From Nitrospiraceae bacterium (GTDB taxonomy: Bacteria; Nitrospirota; Nitrospiria; Nitrospirales; Nitrospiraceae): a DNA stretch of 10,615 nt. Both the position numbers and the translations under genes were made by a program. Under the pieces are notes generated by a model that was given only the letters and a program-made list of their open reading frames with translations, was not told where the DNA came from and searched no databases. Each line of letters begins with the position of its first letter. The stretch's first letter is position 1. This document shows positions 1 through 6,294 of the stretch, one piece after another. The stretch lies in contig JAABQN010000056.1 of the NCBI GenBank assembly GCA_011391455.1, forward strand, positions 1 through 10,615. Direction: 5' to 3'.

Positions 1-48
1 CAATCCAGCTCCCCATATCAGCCTCGCAAAAATCTTACTGTAGGAGGG

Positions 49-132
49 ATGCGAACGATGGCGCAAGAGCCGCTGTGTTGCGTGGTGACGGTAGATGATA
101 TGAGGAAACGGAAGAGAAGAGGAGAAGACTAA
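49..132 (+). CDS. possible small ORF, 27 codons, unknown
   Basis: This short ORF reads MRTMAQEPLCCVVTVDDMRK and ends in a strongly basic tail (RKRKRRGED) before TAA. A perfect AGGAGG (42-47) precedes it. That motif lies too close to the first ATG (49) and 10 nt from the in-frame ATG at 58, so the start would more likely be 58, giving 24 residues. It ends head-to-head with the nuclease gene, overlapping its last codons by 4 bases. I recognise no family. The Shine-Dalgarno motif is the only argument for translation, and the purine-rich end could be chance. Confidence 0.15.
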   Translation: MRTMAQEPLCCVVTVDDMRKRKRRGED

Positions 133-635
133 TTGGAATACTTCCGGCTGGTGTTCTTCGGTAATTTCCACTCCCACGGCGGCACGGGATTAGGCTCAGA
201 CCACAAACCCTTTTTCTCGGCCCTGGCCAACTGCTCTACCTCAACAAGACTCTGGCCCTGGGATGTATCAGGTCGTGACCATGCCAGCCCTTCTTTGACC
301 AACTCATGCCCCACGTTACGCCCGTCCTGAAGGAAGATTTCGGCAGTGGCCCGTCCATGCCGGTCCCGCTTGAGAGAGCGAACCACCACGTCACGATTGC
401 CCACATAGGCGGCAATCGCGTGCTTCGCCTGTTTCCCATGGGACTGCTTGAGCTCAGGACAATCGACGTCTTGAAGGTAGATTATTTCACTGCGGCCGTC
501 GTGGCGAATGGTCAATCGATCGCCCTCATGGACCGTAACGACTCTCGCAACAAAGTCCGCCCGCGAGAGAGTCGGATAGACCACCGCCAACGCGAGCACA
601 AGACCAATTATGAGGTGATGCTTCATGCTGGACAT
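129..635 (-). CDS. secreted thermonuclease-like (SNase-fold) protein
   Basis: This is a 168-residue staphylococcal-nuclease-fold protein, the family of Ca-dependent nucleases that cut DNA and RNA. Residues 1-26 form a signal peptide with a likely cleavage after SRA, so it should act in the periplasm or outside the cell. Family motifs are visible: EGDRLTI (Asp39), YLQDVDCPE (Asp58, Glu61), GKQAK, DRHGR (Arg95), DGRNVGHELVKEGLAW, KKGLW and a C-terminal PVPPWEWK. Aligned to SNase, Glu61 matches catalytic Glu43 and Arg95 matches Arg87, but the Arg35 position is Tyr53, so normal catalysis is doubtful. The start at 635 has AGGGG 7 nt upstream. A second ATG at 626 overlaps the stop of the upstream response regulator as ATGA. 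Either start gives translational coupling with that gene, and the first has the better ribosome site. Confidence 0.85.
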   Translation of the reverse strand: MSSMKHHLIIGLVLALAVVYPTLSRADFVARVVTVHEGDRLTIRHDGRSEIIYLQDVDCPELKQSHGKQAKHAIAAYVGNRDVVVRSLKRDRHGRATAEIFLQDGRNVGHELVKEGLAWSRPDTSQGQSLVEVEQLARAEKKGLWSEPNPVPPWEWKLPKNTSRKYSN

Positions 636-1546
636 GCTAGCGCCCCTGGATCACTCGGCGAAGGAAAACAATACCTATTCCCACCCGCTTCTCTCGCACT
701 CTCCATCGCCGCCTTCGCACTGGCGAATAGGCCGTCGGTCTCCTGGCCATCGAGCGGGTACGCAACGAGTCCAAGACTCACCGTAACGGGCACCTCCTTG
801 CTCTCGATGACGCAAGGCTGGGCGAACGCCTTCAGAATCCTGCTGCCGATAATTTCCATATCGGGCCGGCTGTTGACCCCTTCCATCAGGCAGGTAAACT
901 CATCCCCGCCGAGACGTGCGGCCGTATCGACTTCTCGCAAACACTTCTTGAGGCGATCGGCAGCCTCTTTCAACAGGAAATCCCCCATCTCCTCCCCAAC
1001 CGCCCAGACGGTCTCTTTGAAACGGTCCAGCCCGCACAGTACAAGGCCGACCACTTGTTTTTTACGCTTGGCCATGGCCACGGCATGGATCATCCGGTCT
1101 CGAAAGAGCACTCGATTTGCCAGGGTGGTCAGCGGATCCTGCTGCGCGAGATAGCTCAGATTTTGCTCGGCCTTTTTCCGTTCAACGGCATGCCGGACCG
1201 CGCGAGTGAGCTGCGCTGCGGTCGACCCGTCTTTCATCACTACCTCTTGGGCTCCATGCTGAATCATCTGCCGATCCACCGCTTCATTGTCCTTTTCACC
1301 AAGCACCACGATCGGCAACCGGCACAGCGCGGCCTGGATAAGATCCAGCGTATCCAAACCATGGGTGTCGACTAAGGTCTGATCCATGACGATGGCGTCG
1401 AAAGGCTCTTGATTGAGCCGACGCAAGGCACTGCTGAGACGTTCCACATGGGTCACCTCGATCTCCCCATTTTCCTTCTCCCGCAGCATCTCGATGGCGC
1501 GCTTTGCATCGCCTGGATTGTCCTCAACTAACAACACGCGAATCAT
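623..1546 (-). CDS. response regulator with REC and GGDEF domains
   Basis: A 307-residue two-domain regulator. Residues 1-120 are a phosphoreceiver (MIRVLLVEDN with the acidic pair Glu8-Asp9, acceptor Asp55 in FDAIVMD, Lys105 in VVMKDG). The usual switch Thr/Ser after the fourth strand is Gly (VVLGEKD). Residues 135-290 are a GGDEF diguanylate cyclase domain: DPLTTLANR, ARLGGDEF at 211-218, and an RxxD inhibitory site (REVD, 204-207). The metal-binding Asp of the usual DxDxFK motif is Gly (CGLDRFK) and the ND...GH stretch reads VW...GE, so cyclase activity is doubtful and c-di-GMP or GTP binding is the likelier role. The ATG at 1546 was chosen because GAGGA lies just upstream and the protein then begins at the first REC strand. 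A GTG at 1576 would add 10 residues. It is cotranscribed with the nuclease gene through an ATGA overlap. No membrane segments are seen. Confidence 0.88.
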   Translation of the reverse strand: MIRVLLVEDNPGDAKRAIEMLREKENGEIEVTHVERLSSALRRLNQEPFDAIVMDQTLVDTHGLDTLDLIQAALCRLPIVVLGEKDNEAVDRQMIQHGAQEVVMKDGSTAAQLTRAVRHAVERKKAEQNLSYLAQQDPLTTLANRVLFRDRMIHAVAMAKRKKQVVGLVLCGLDRFKETVWAVGEEMGDFLLKEAADRLKKCLREVDTAARLGGDEFTCLMEGVNSRPDMEIIGSRILKAFAQPCVIESKEVPVTVSLGLVAYPLDGQETDGLFASAKAAMESAREAGGNRYCFPSPSDPGALACPA

Positions 1547-1759
1547 GCAGTCCTCATAGAAGGTCGTGTGGCTCACTGAGAAGGGTACTGGATGAACCGA
1601 TCTGACGCCATCATTTTGATAAATCGAGAATCAGGATTCGGCCATGAACCTATCCGCCGCGATACGATGGAACGCGGCGACAGGCGGGAGGAGTAACGTT
1701 CAGGAATGGAGTACGACCCCGTCACGCATCGTAGAGCGTTCCGGGGTGGTCAAGCTATC
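1547..1759. other. leader and intergenic stretch, nothing recognised
   Basis: This stretch precedes the response regulator on the minus strand. I see no gene, no convincing sigma-70 promoter pair and no strong hairpin. It presumably contains the promoter of the regulator-nuclease pair, but no box could be placed with confidence. Confidence 0.4.
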
Positions 1760-1796
1760 TATGGAGCCGGCGATCCGGATTGAACGGAACAACCTG
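1760..1796 (-). pseudogene. tRNA-Thr 3' end fragment
   Basis: The 29 bases 1760-1788 are identical to 1963-1991, which covers the CCA, the 3' acceptor strand and most of the T-arm of the intact tRNA-Thr gene. The match then fades (AACAACCTG here, CGACCTG in the tRNA). No D-arm, anticodon arm or 5' acceptor strand follows, so it cannot fold as a tRNA. A direct repeat of a tRNA 3' end is the usual scar of site-specific integration or of a partial tandem duplication. No integrase gene lies nearby, and only about 170 bp separate the two copies. Confidence 0.8.
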
Positions 1797-1833
1797 TCAT
1801 CGGTTCGGCCCTGAAACCTGCCTCACCGATTCC

Positions 1834-1889
1834 TACAAAGGGGGCCAGCCCCCTTGTACGATCCCCACGAAGGGGGCACACCCCCTTCG
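1834..1889. repeat. two adjacent G/C hairpins
   Basis: The first hairpin is 1834-1858: TACAAAGGGGG, loop CCAG, CCCCCTTGTA, with one bulged A. The second is 1868-1889: CGAAGGGGG, loop CACA, CCCCCTTCG, a perfect 9-bp stem. Both share the AAGGGGG/CCCCCTT core with a 4-nt loop, so they are two units of one repeat type. Neither is followed by a T-run on either strand, so they are not classical intrinsic terminators. They resemble REP/BIME-like palindromic units, and could protect RNA ends downstream of the leftward tRNA transcript. Confidence 0.75.
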
Positions 1890-1896
1890 ACCCCCC

Positions 1897-1912
1897 CAGG
1901 TCGCCCGTTCAA
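1897..1912 (+). repeat. inverted copy of tRNA V-loop/T-arm segment
   Basis: CAGGTCGCCCGTTCAA matches the tRNA-Thr segment CAGGTCGTCCGTTCAA (1983-1998, minus strand) at 15 of 16 positions but lies in the opposite orientation. With the tRNA remnant at 1780-1796 it forms inverted ends (TTGAACGG...ACCTG and CAGGT...CCGTTCAA) around the two hairpins, giving a compact unit of about 133 bp. Confidence 0.55.
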
Positions 1913-1964
1913 CCAACAGGAATGCGCATCCAAACGTGCTGTGGAGCTTATCTTGTGTGGCATA

Positions 1965-2040
1965 TGGAGCCGGCGATCCGGATTGAACGGACGACCTGCG
2001 GTTTACGAAACCGCTGCTCTACCAACTGAGCTACGCCGGC
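1965..2040 (-). tRNA. tRNA-Thr (anticodon CGT)
   Basis: A complete cloverleaf of 76 nt with encoded CCA. The acceptor stem GCCGGCG pairs perfectly with CGCCGGC. The D-arm is GCTC AGTTGGTA GAGC. The anticodon stem GCGGT/ACCGC closes the loop TTCGTAA, giving anticodon CGT, which reads the threonine codon ACG. The T-arm carries the standard GTTCAAT loop (CCGTTCAATCCGG), the discriminator base is T, and CCA is at 1967-1965. It lies downstream of the caspase-like gene on the same strand but has its own promoter. A partial copy of its 3' end lies about 200 bp further on. Confidence 0.96.
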
Positions 2041-2058
2041 TCTCGCACGAAGGACCAC

Positions 2059-2087
2059 AACTTACACGTGTTTTTTCTCAGCCTCAA
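2059..2087 (-). promoter_or_regulatory. promoter of tRNA-Thr
   Basis: On the minus strand TTGAGG (2087-2082) is followed by a 17-nt spacer and TAAGTT (2064-2059), 18 nt before the mature tRNA 5' end. The -35 matches four of six consensus bases and the -10 three of six. The spacing is ideal, and the same -10 hexamer occurs in the proposed prenyltransferase promoter in this window. Confidence 0.5.
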
Positions 2088-2102
2088 GGGATTTCTCTTC
2101 CG

Positions 2103-4001
2103 CTACTTGAACTGGGCAACCGGCTGTAACCTGACCGAAGCCCCCTGGCCTGGCCTAGGGAGGCAGAGGGGCTCCTGTTCGTTGCCATACTGCTCGTGGG
2201 CGACCTTAAACACCTGCCCCTTGATATAGGTGCAGAGTTCTCCCGCCAGGATAGTGCCGTTCTTATCGATGTCTGCGGCGCCGCCTAGGCCTTTGAGTAA
2301 TTGATAGGTAAACAGCCCGTGCCGGCCCTGATCATAATTATGGGCCTCCTGGACTGTCTGGTTGCCGACCATCCACATGATCTTCTCGGTCCCGCTGCCC
2401 TCCTGCTCCCACAGTGGGACGAGCCTGTCTGCCGCCGCCTTGCCTGGCGATGCTTCTAACGAGAGATCGAGCATGACGACGGCCTGCTGAATCGGCAATT
2501 TTTCCAAGGATTCCTGTAACCGGCGAAGCGAGTAGAGTCGTGTGCCGGATGTTGCGGCACTGTCGAACATCATCATCGACACGGCGCCGGTTGCCGGCTC
2601 AACGACTCCTCGGCCTGTGACCGAGACATAGACCACGGTAGTGGGGTCCGTGTGTTTGGGCAGCCACTCTTCCAATACCTCGGCCAAATCGCTCTTAAGG
2701 GCATGGGTGTCGACGAGGGTGCGCACGCGCTCGGAAGGAATCCCTCCGATCGATTTGAGGTACGCAGCCATGACCTCCGCATCTCGTGCAGCGTACTTGA
2801 CTGGGGCAATGCTGCTCTCCCGAAACTTCCCCACGCCGACGACAATCCCGACGGCCTTAGGCTGTTTGAGCAGGCTGGCCCGTTTCGGCAGCCGATCGAC
2901 ATCGACCGGCAGCGCCACAGCTTCCGTCCCAGGCTCAGGCTTCATCGCCACCAGAAACTTCTTGGCAGCTGGCAGCTGGACCGACGGGGACCCGGCACGC
3001 AACATCAGCGTCAACTCCTCCTGCATAGCCTCTTTGACCCTGCCCACTTTGCCATCCACTGTTAGGTGTTTCACTTCGCCAGGCTGCAGATCGCCGACGG
3101 ATACAACGCTGGGAATCCGCTCGATCGAGGACGGCGTGGCCGTCACGAACAATTCAACAGCTCGTGCGGTTCCAGGGCCTTCATTTTTAATTTCAATTTC
3201 AATCGTGATGGCTTCACCCGTATAGAGCACCTGATGGTGATTTTCGTTGTGGACGATCGCCCGGAATATCACTGTGGCAGGACCATCTACCGGGGCCGGT
3301 ACAGACGCGGTGATCGCCGACGGCGGCGGCGTGACCGTCGTCACGACTGCCTTGAAGCCACCGGCCTTGCGTGCTTGAGCGGCATCGACAATCCTGCTGG
3401 ACGTCCCGAGCTGATTGGCCATACCATCCGTCACATACCCCATGGCTTCTTGAGCAATAGGGTCGAGCCCCTTCACCTCACACGACCCCTCAGTGACCTC
3501 AACCGATCCACGGCCACTGCTTTGAATCTTCTTGTTGTAGAGGATCGTCCCATCCGCAGCGCGGTAGGCAAAGTCCAATCCCAGAGTCACCGTAGCTGGA
3601 TAGCTCTTATTGCCCTTTCGAGGGATAGTCAGATCGGCATGGGCTAGTCCCAACGCTACATCGACAGAGCCATCCGGCGCCGATGAGGATCTCGTCTCGC
3701 CAGTCAGGACCTTTTCAAAGACGCGGCCTGTTTTCCGTCTGAGCAATTCTTGTAGTGGGGCGCTGATCGGCAAGGACTGCCACTGACCACAGGCGTCCTG
3801 ATAGGTGAGCTGCGCCCCGGTGATGCTCGGATCGGACCGAAGTTGGACAGTCAGGGGAAGATCGTAGCTGATCGTCGAACCGTCTCGGCCTGAGAAGAGC
3901 GAGCAGCCCGTGAATATCGCGAGACCTATCCACGCGACAACCCATGAGGCTGCACGAAATAGAAGGGGGGAATGCCCTGAATCGATGACCTGCACAATCA
4001 T
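2103..4001 (-). CDS. lipoprotein with inactive caspase-like (C14) domain
   Basis: A 632-residue protein starting with a hydrophobic segment and a lipobox-like IFTGC with lipidation Cys33, so it is probably membrane-anchored outside the cytoplasm. Residues about 35-215 are an unrecognised domain. Residues about 245-350 look like a CARDB/Ig-like beta domain (ITIEIEIKNEGPGTARAVEL). Residues 382-600 match bacterial caspase-like domains: VGIVVGVGKF, PVKYAARDAEVMAAYL, VVYVSVTGRG, VVMLDLS, HGLFTYQLLKGL, then an EF-hand-like loop DIDKNGTILAGE (577-588). The usual SGHG reads TGRG (Arg464) and the usual DAC reads DLS (Ser514), so both catalytic residues are absent and proteolysis is unlikely. A binding, scaffold or sensor role is inferred. 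The ATG at 4001 was chosen; a TTG at 4022 without a ribosome site would add 7 residues and reach into the repeat block. It is divergent from the prenyltransferase gene. Confidence 0.85.
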   Translation of the reverse strand: MIVQVIDSGHSPLLFRAASWVVAWIGLAIFTGCSLFSGRDGSTISYDLPLTVQLRSDPSITGAQLTYQDACGQWQSLPISAPLQELLRRKTGRVFEKVLTGETRSSSAPDGSVDVALGLAHADLTIPRKGNKSYPATVTLGLDFAYRAADGTILYNKKIQSSGRGSVEVTEGSCEVKGLDPIAQEAMGYVTDGMANQLGTSSRIVDAAQARKAGGFKAVVTTVTPPPSAITASVPAPVDGPATVIFRAIVHNENHHQVLYTGEAITIEIEIKNEGPGTARAVELFVTATPSSIERIPSVVSVGDLQPGEVKHLTVDGKVGRVKEAMQEELTLMLRAGSPSVQLPAAKKFLVAMKPEPGTEAVALPVDVDRLPKRASLLKQPKAVGIVVGVGKFRESSIAPVKYAARDAEVMAAYLKSIGGIPSERVRTLVDTHALKSDLAEVLEEWLPKHTDPTTVVYVSVTGRGVVEPATGAVSMMMFDSAATSGTRLYSLRRLQESLEKLPIQQAVVMLDLSLEASPGKAAADRLVPLWEQEGSGTEKIMWMVGNQTVQEAHNYDQGRHGLFTYQLLKGLGGAADIDKNGTILAGELCTYIKGQVFKVAHEQYGNEQEPLCLPRPGQGASVRLQPVAQFK

Positions 4002-4023
4002 TCTTATACAGAAAAGACTCAAG

Positions 4024-4141
4024 TCAGTCTATCTGGTCTGTCTGGTCTATTCGGTCTATCTGGTCTATTCGGCCTCAAGACTCGGATTGACCGGTTCTTA
4101 GACGAGATAGACAAGAGAGACCAGACAGACCGAATAGACCA
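4024..4141. repeat. GGTCTAT-type repeats with long inverted arms
   Basis: The left half (4024-4073) is a run of short units such as TCTATCTGGTCTGTCTGG and TCTATTCGG. The right half (4101-4141) carries their reverse complement. The 24-nt segments 4043-4066 and 4118-4141 are inverted repeats differing at one base, separated by 51 nt. The block sits between the divergent caspase-like and prenyltransferase genes, so it lies in or beside both promoter regions. A related block lies at the other end of the prenyltransferase gene. The irregular unit length and lack of unique spacers exclude a CRISPR array. Confidence 0.8.
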
Positions 4142-4153
4142 CGTCTCTCGCCG

Positions 4154-4182
4154 TTGACAGCCCCGCACCCCTCGGCTAAGTT
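4154..4182 (+). promoter_or_regulatory. promoter of prenyltransferase gene, possibly leaderless
   Basis: A perfect -35 TTGACA (4154-4159), a 17-nt spacer and -10 TAAGTT (4177-4182) point to a transcription start near 4189, directly at the ATG at 4190. No Shine-Dalgarno motif precedes that ATG. This suggests a leaderless mRNA, and it argues against the in-frame TTG at 4154, which is part of the -35 box. Confidence 0.5.
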
Positions 4183-4189
4183 CACCCGC

Positions 4190-5089
4190 ATGAGCGACGC
4201 AATTTCACCGGCGCCGGGAGCGCCATCATCACCTCGACTCACCTGGTCCGCCGTCAGCCGGCTCATTCGCCTCCAAAACCAGACTGGAACCTGGCTGCTC
4301 ATGCTCCCGACTCTCTGGTCTTTGGTGTTGGCCGCACGCGGCATGCCTCCGCTTCGCTTAATCGCGATCTTCGTGGCCGGATCGTTTGTGATGCGCAGCG
4401 CTGGGGTCGTAATGAACGATTTCGCAGATCGATCGTTCGACCGGCATGTGGTCCGTACCAAGGTGCGGCCACTTGCGTCGGGTGAACTCAGTGCCACACA
4501 CGCTGTGCTGGTCGCCGGTCTTCTCCTGTTGCTTGCCGGAATGCTTGTGCTGCTCCTTAACCCGCTGACAATCCTTCTGAGCCCGATCGCCGTCCTCTTG
4601 GCCGCCCTCTACCCCCTGGCAAAACGCGTGATCCACATCCCGCAAGCCATGTTGGGTATTGCCTTCGGATGGGGCACCATCATGGCTTGGACCGCCTCGC
4701 AAGGAGCGATCGAAACGCCGGCCTGGTGCCTATTCGCTGCGACAGTCTGCTGGGCGATTGGATACGATACGATCTACGCGCTTCAAGATCGGGAAGACGA
4801 TCGTCGGATCGGCGTGAAATCCTCGGCGCTGTTGTTCGGTTCGTCAGCCTGGATCGCCGTCGGCACAGTCTTCTGCGCAATGCTACTGCTGCTGGGGCTC
4901 GCGGGCTGGCTCGCCGAGATCGGCTGGATCTACTATGCAGCGCTCGTTGGCATTGGAGCCTGGTGCCTAAGGCAAGCCCTGCAGCTCAGACAAGCCGTGA
5001 CGACTCCCACTGCCTTCCACATGTTTCAGCAACATGTGTGGGTAGGAGCCGCCGTCTTCATTGGATTGATTGCAGGATTTCTGCTCTGA
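4190..5089 (+). CDS. ubiA: UbiA-family polyprenyltransferase
   Basis: A 299-residue integral membrane enzyme that attaches a polyprenyl chain to an aromatic ring, a step in respiratory quinone synthesis. The two Mg-diphosphate motifs are intact: NDFADRSFD at residues 76-84, followed by RTKVRPLASG, and YALQDREDD ending near residue 204, followed by RRIGVKSSALLFG. About eight or nine hydrophobic helices and the length near 290-300 are typical. These motifs match the 4-hydroxybenzoate branch. In a menaquinone-using organism the same family supplies the futalosine-pathway enzyme MqnP, so the exact aromatic substrate is open. The ATG at 4190 is preferred over TTG at 4154, which overlaps the promoter. 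The gene is alone on the plus strand, flanked by repeat blocks, and ends before a terminator-like hairpin. Confidence 0.88.
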   Translation: MSDAISPAPGAPSSPRLTWSAVSRLIRLQNQTGTWLLMLPTLWSLVLAARGMPPLRLIAIFVAGSFVMRSAGVVMNDFADRSFDRHVVRTKVRPLASGELSATHAVLVAGLLLLLAGMLVLLLNPLTILLSPIAVLLAALYPLAKRVIHIPQAMLGIAFGWGTIMAWTASQGAIETPAWCLFAATVCWAIGYDTIYALQDREDDRRIGVKSSALLFGSSAWIAVGTVFCAMLLLLGLAGWLAEIGWIYYAALVGIGAWCLRQALQLRQAVTTPTAFHMFQQHVWVGAAVFIGLIAGFLL

Positions 5090-5102
5090 CCAAAGGATGA
5101 TA

Positions 5103-5147
5103 AGCAGTCTATCTGGTCTGTTCGGTCTATCTAGTCTGTCTGGTTAG
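5103..5147. repeat. second GGTCTAT-type repeat block
   Basis: The units CAGTCTATCTGGTCTG, TTCGGTCTATC and TAGTCTGTCTGG follow the end of the prenyltransferase gene and are clearly related to those at 4024-4073. The downstream AGATAGACC (5169-5177) is the inverse of the core unit, so this block is also part of an inverted pair. Confidence 0.75.
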
Positions 5148-5186
5148 GTTCGTTCAAGCAAATAAACGAGATAGACCAAGTTTTTT
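5124..5186 (+). terminator. possible intrinsic terminator of prenyltransferase gene
   Basis: GGTCTATCT (5124-5132) pairs perfectly with AGATAGACC (5169-5177), and six T residues follow at 5181-5186. The loop is long (36 nt) and the stem only moderately GC-rich, so efficiency is uncertain. It lies between two convergent genes, where termination is needed. The repeat family itself seems to supply the stem. Confidence 0.45.
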
Positions 5187-5202
5187 CTCAGTTCTCAAAA
5201 GC

Positions 5203-6294
5203 TTATTTTTTGGCCTTCTCTTCCTTGGCCTTGGCCGCAGCCTTTTCCGCTTCAGCCTTTTCCGCCGCAGCCGCAGCTGCAGCCTTCTGGATATCTTCCT
5301 CGGTCATCATCGATTTCAATGTCGTAAGGTATATCGTCACGGCCTTGGCATCGGCATCGCTGAGGCCAAGCGCCGGCATCCTGGATTCCGCATTCATCGC
5401 CTGCGGGTTCCTCAGCCACCGGTAAACCCAGGTCCCATTCAATCTGAATCCAGCCCGGTCGAGCGCCGGCCCGACCTTCCCGCCATCTTTGCCGATACTA
5501 TGGCAACCGTTGCAACCATACTTGTTCTCATAGAGCCGTTGGCCATACGCCACCGTCTTCGCAAGCTGGTCCGGCTTTATCGTGAGATCCGGCCTGGGAA
5601 CGCTTGTACCTTTTCCCGGTCTCGTCACGAGATTCGTCATGACAGCCTGTGCGGCATCGAGTTCTTTTTTCGCTTTGATCATGACTGCTAATTCGTTGGC
5701 ATAGGAGGACTCGTCTGGCTCGACGTCCTTCTTGAGCGCTTCACTCTTCTTTTCCGCTTCCTCGCTGGCCTGTTTTTCGGCTGTCTCATAGGCCTTCGTG
5801 GCCTGCTCTAAATTCGTTTTTGCAGTTTGGAGCGCCGTTTCGAGCTGCTTCTTCCGTTCCTCGACTTTAAACTCCATCTTTCCACCATGGAGACCGCGAA
5901 CATACCCGACAATGGCCCAAATCTCTTCTTCCGAGAGGGTATACTTGAAGGTCGGCATGGTCGGCACGGCAAAATCGTCATCACCGATCTCATCTCCACC
6001 CTCTTCGCTCGTATCCTTCATATCGCGAGAAATCGTATTGAAGATATCTTCGTCTTTAAACGTGCTCATTTCTGATTTGTTTGTGAGATCTTTGGGCTTC
6101 GGATCAGGCATCGAGGACCAGTTGAATCCCTCGTTCTGTTTTCCGCTCTCACCGTGACAATGTGAGCAGTAGTGACTGTAGAGTTCATGTCCCTTCGCCC
6201 CTTGCTCATTGGCACAACCTGCCACGGTTACCATGGCCCATACAGCGGCCACAACCCCCACTATTCCCATTACATATAACCGAGCCGCCTTCAT
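5203..6294 (-). CDS. dihaem c-type cytochrome lipoprotein with coiled coil
   Basis: A 363-residue exported electron carrier. The N-terminal hydrophobic segment ends in TVAGC (lipidation Cys27), so it is membrane-tethered in the periplasm. Haem site 1 is CSHCH (43-47) with likely axial Met113 in PTMPTF. Haem site 2 is CNGCH (261-265) with likely Met306 in SRMPALG. Between the two cytochrome domains lies a charged stretch (about 141-222) with strong coiled-coil character. The C-terminus (336-363) is almost only Ala, Lys and Glu. This layout is longer than usual dihaem cytochromes of about 200-300 residues. The start at 6294 overlaps the stop of the upstream gene as ATGA, with AAAGGG upstream; a GTG at 6417 would add 41 residues inside that gene and remove the export signal. 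Likely the last gene of the oxidase run, and probably an electron relay (inferred). Confidence 0.88.
   Translation of the reverse strand: MKAARLYVMGIVGVVAAVWAMVTVAGCANEQGAKGHELYSHYCSHCHGESGKQNEGFNWSSMPDPKPKDLTNKSEMSTFKDEDIFNTISRDMKDTSEEGGDEIGDDDFAVPTMPTFKYTLSEEEIWAIVGYVRGLHGGKMEFKVEERKKQLETALQTAKTNLEQATKAYETAEKQASEEAEKKSEALKKDVEPDESSYANELAVMIKAKKELDAAQAVMTNLVTRPGKGTSVPRPDLTIKPDQLAKTVAYGQRLYENKYGCNGCHSIGKDGGKVGPALDRAGFRLNGTWVYRWLRNPQAMNAESRMPALGLSDADAKAVTIYLTTLKSMMTEEDIQKAAAAAAAEKAEAEKAAAKAKEEKAKK

Noticed and set aside
306..1154. Long plus-strand open frame of 282 codons
   Set aside because: It lies antisense to the nuclease and REC-GGDEF genes, has no recognisable domain, and its composition (many Arg, Ser, Pro, His) is that of a shadow frame.
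1760..1860. Second tRNA gene
   Set aside because: Only the 3' acceptor strand and T-arm are present; the 5' acceptor strand, D-arm and anticodon arm are missing.
4024..4141. CRISPR array
   Set aside because: The units are short, irregular and contiguous, have no unique spacers, and are mirrored as an inverted repeat; no cas gene is present.
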